From assembly GCA_028290765.1 (NCBI GenBank), contig JAQGJF010000840.1, forward strand, positions 1 to 6,113: 6,113 bases of DNA, written 5' to 3'. The notes beneath the pieces are model-generated. The model was not told the origin of the DNA, searched no databases, and saw nothing but the letters and a program-made list of their open reading frames with translations. Both the position numbers and the translations under genes were made by a program. Positions 5,083 to 6,113 of the stretch are shown one piece after another (the stretch's first letter is position 1; the number at the start of each line of letters is the position of its first letter). This DNA comes from Tardiphaga sp. GTDB taxonomy: Bacteria > Pseudomonadota > Alphaproteobacteria > Rhizobiales > Xanthobacteraceae.

Positions 5083-6113
5083 ATCTGGCCGCTCCCCGTC
5101 CCGCGGCGCGCCCGAATACGCTGCCGATGGTCATGCCGATCCCGGCCGCGTAGCCTTGGCCCAGCACATTGCCGGCCATGATCTCGCCGGCGGCGAACAT
5201 GTTCACGGCCTGGCGTCCGCCCGCCAAGACCATGCGGGCTTCCTTGGTCACCTTGACGCCCAAATAAGTGAAGGTGATGCCGGGCCGCACCGGATAGGCA
5301 TAGAACGGCCCGGCCTCGATCCGTCGTGCCCAATGCGTCTTCGCCGGCGTGATCCCCGCCGTGGCGCAATCGTCGGGATTATCGGGATCGAAAGTGCCGG
5401 GCTGCACCGCGGCGTTGAAGGTGCTGATGGTCTGCGACAATTTTTCCGGGTCGAGTTCGAGCAGCGCGGCGAGCGCTTCGATGCTGTCGGCCTTGATCGG
5501 CGGAAACAGCGACGGCATGAACAGTTCCAGCGACCGCGCGTCGAAGATGATATAGGCGATCTGGTCCGGCTGCGCGGCCACCAGCCGCCCCCAGATCGCA
5601 TAGCGTTTCGGCCAGATGTCCTCGCCCTCGTCGTAGAAGCGCTCGCAGTTCTTGTTGACGACGATGCCGTAGATCACGCAGTCCAGCCGAGTGATGATGC
5701 CGCCGTCGAATTTCGGCGCGCGGGCGTCGATCGCCACCGCGTGGCACTGCCGAACGTCCCCGACCTGCATTACCTGATGGTCGATCAGCATCCGCAACAC
5801 CGTGCCGCGATTGTATGGCGTGCCACGAATGAGGAAGTTCTCGGCGATCTCGCCCCAGCCCTCCTTCAGCCAGTCGATATTGGCTTCGAAGCCGCCGGAG
5901 GCCGCCACCAGCGCTGCCGCGCGAACGCGGTGCGCTGCCCCGGCCTGCTTCACGGTGGCCGACAGGAACATGCCGTTCTCGACCTCGAGTGCGGTGACTT
6001 CCGCCTCGTAGCGGACAGTGACGCCGAGGTTTTCGGCGGTGAGATACAGCGCATTCAGCATGGCGCGGCCGCCGCCGAGAAAGAACGAATTGGTGCGGCC
6101 AAGGCTCAGCGTG
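5069..6113 (-). CDS. tcuA: FAD-dependent tricarballylate dehydrogenase TcuA (N-terminus outside window)
   Basis: The frame is open to the right edge and 347 C-terminal residues are visible; the family is roughly 460-470 long, so about 120 residues with the N-terminal FAD dinucleotide motif are missing. An internal ATG at 6061 is not the start, because the 17 codons before it (including NSFFLGGGRA) continue family sequence. The visible part belongs to the fumarate reductase/succinate dehydrogenase flavoprotein family. It shows ALVAASGGFEAN (about fragment residues 67-78), a capping domain, and the C-terminal FAD-binding stretch AAGEIMAGNVLGQGYAAGIG (about 307-326). In Salmonella TcuA oxidises tricarballylate to cis-aconitate, which enters the TCA cycle. 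The substrate here is inferred from family and from the adjacent tcuB; a related polycarboxylate is possible. A transporter gene (tcuC-like or tripartite) would be expected nearby but is not in view. Confidence 0.88.
   Translation of the reverse strand, partial: TLSLGRTNSFFLGGGRAMLNALYLTAENLGVTVRYEAEVTALEVENGMFLSATVKQAGAAHRVRAAALVAASGGFEANIDWLKEGWGEIAENFLIRGTPYNRGTVLRMLIDHQVMQVGDVRQCHAVAIDARAPKFDGGIITRLDCVIYGIVVNKNCERFYDEGEDIWPKRYAIWGRLVAAQPDQIAYIIFDARSLELFMPSLFPPIKADSIEALAALLELDPEKLSQTISTFNAAVQPGTFDPDNPDDCATAGITPAKTHWARRIEAGPFYAYPVRPGITFTYLGVKVTKEARMVLAGGRQAVNMFAAGEIMAGNVLGQGYAAGIGMTIGSVFGRAAGRGAARYARN

Noticed and set aside
3931..5181. A 416-codon open frame on the plus strand opposite tcuB
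   Set aside because: Its product is Gln/Arg/His-rich with no domain character. Such long antisense frames are usual in GC-rich DNA, and tcuB has clear family motifs.

Overview
The window is GC-rich, densely coding DNA. Its small secreted Arg/Gly/His-rich proteins, paired GGAAC-N16-CGTT promoter motifs, RpfG-like regulator and TcuAB genes point to an alphaproteobacterium. Bradyrhizobium or a close relative in the Nitrobacteraceae is the best guess. This rests on recognised protein and promoter style, not on a database search.

Layout. (1) Positions 1-670 hold two divergent genes for small exported proteins. One runs left off the window edge and carries a Cys-x5-Cys motif. The other is an 84-residue Gly/His-rich protein with a duplicated decapeptide. 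The 163-base gap between them carries two opposed, exact GGAAC-N16-CGTT sequences, which match the general-stress sigma factor EcfG consensus, one facing each gene. A perfect 11-bp hairpin follows the Gly/His-rich gene. (2) Positions 870-1979 encode a two-domain response regulator (REC plus HD-GYP) with all catalytic motifs, predicted to hydrolyse cyclic di-GMP. (3) Positions 2006-2836 (minus) encode an L-aspartate dehydrogenase-type enzyme, convergent with the HD-GYP gene. (4) Positions 3018-3950 encode a LysR-family regulator divergent from the aspartate dehydrogenase gene. It ends in a perfect-period 12-base tandem repeat that places three stop codons in the same frame. (5) Positions 3982-6113 (minus) encode tcuB and the 3' part of tcuA. 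These are a membrane-bound iron-sulfur electron-transfer protein and an FAD dehydrogenase of the tricarballylate-utilisation type. They overlap by 14 bases, so they are almost certainly one operon.

How the genes may work together. TcuA should oxidise tricarballylate (or a related polycarboxylate) and pass electrons through TcuB to the quinone pool. The LysR protein lies between this operon and the aspartate dehydrogenase gene. It is divergent only from the latter, so that gene is its most likely target, and control of tcuAB is possible but not shown. The small stress-type genes and the HD-GYP regulator look like independent units. No mobile element, CRISPR array, tRNA or rRNA gene was seen. 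The most noteworthy signals are the back-to-back EcfG-type promoters and the triple-stop repeat at the end of the LysR gene. I found no clear case for a wholly new multi-gene system.
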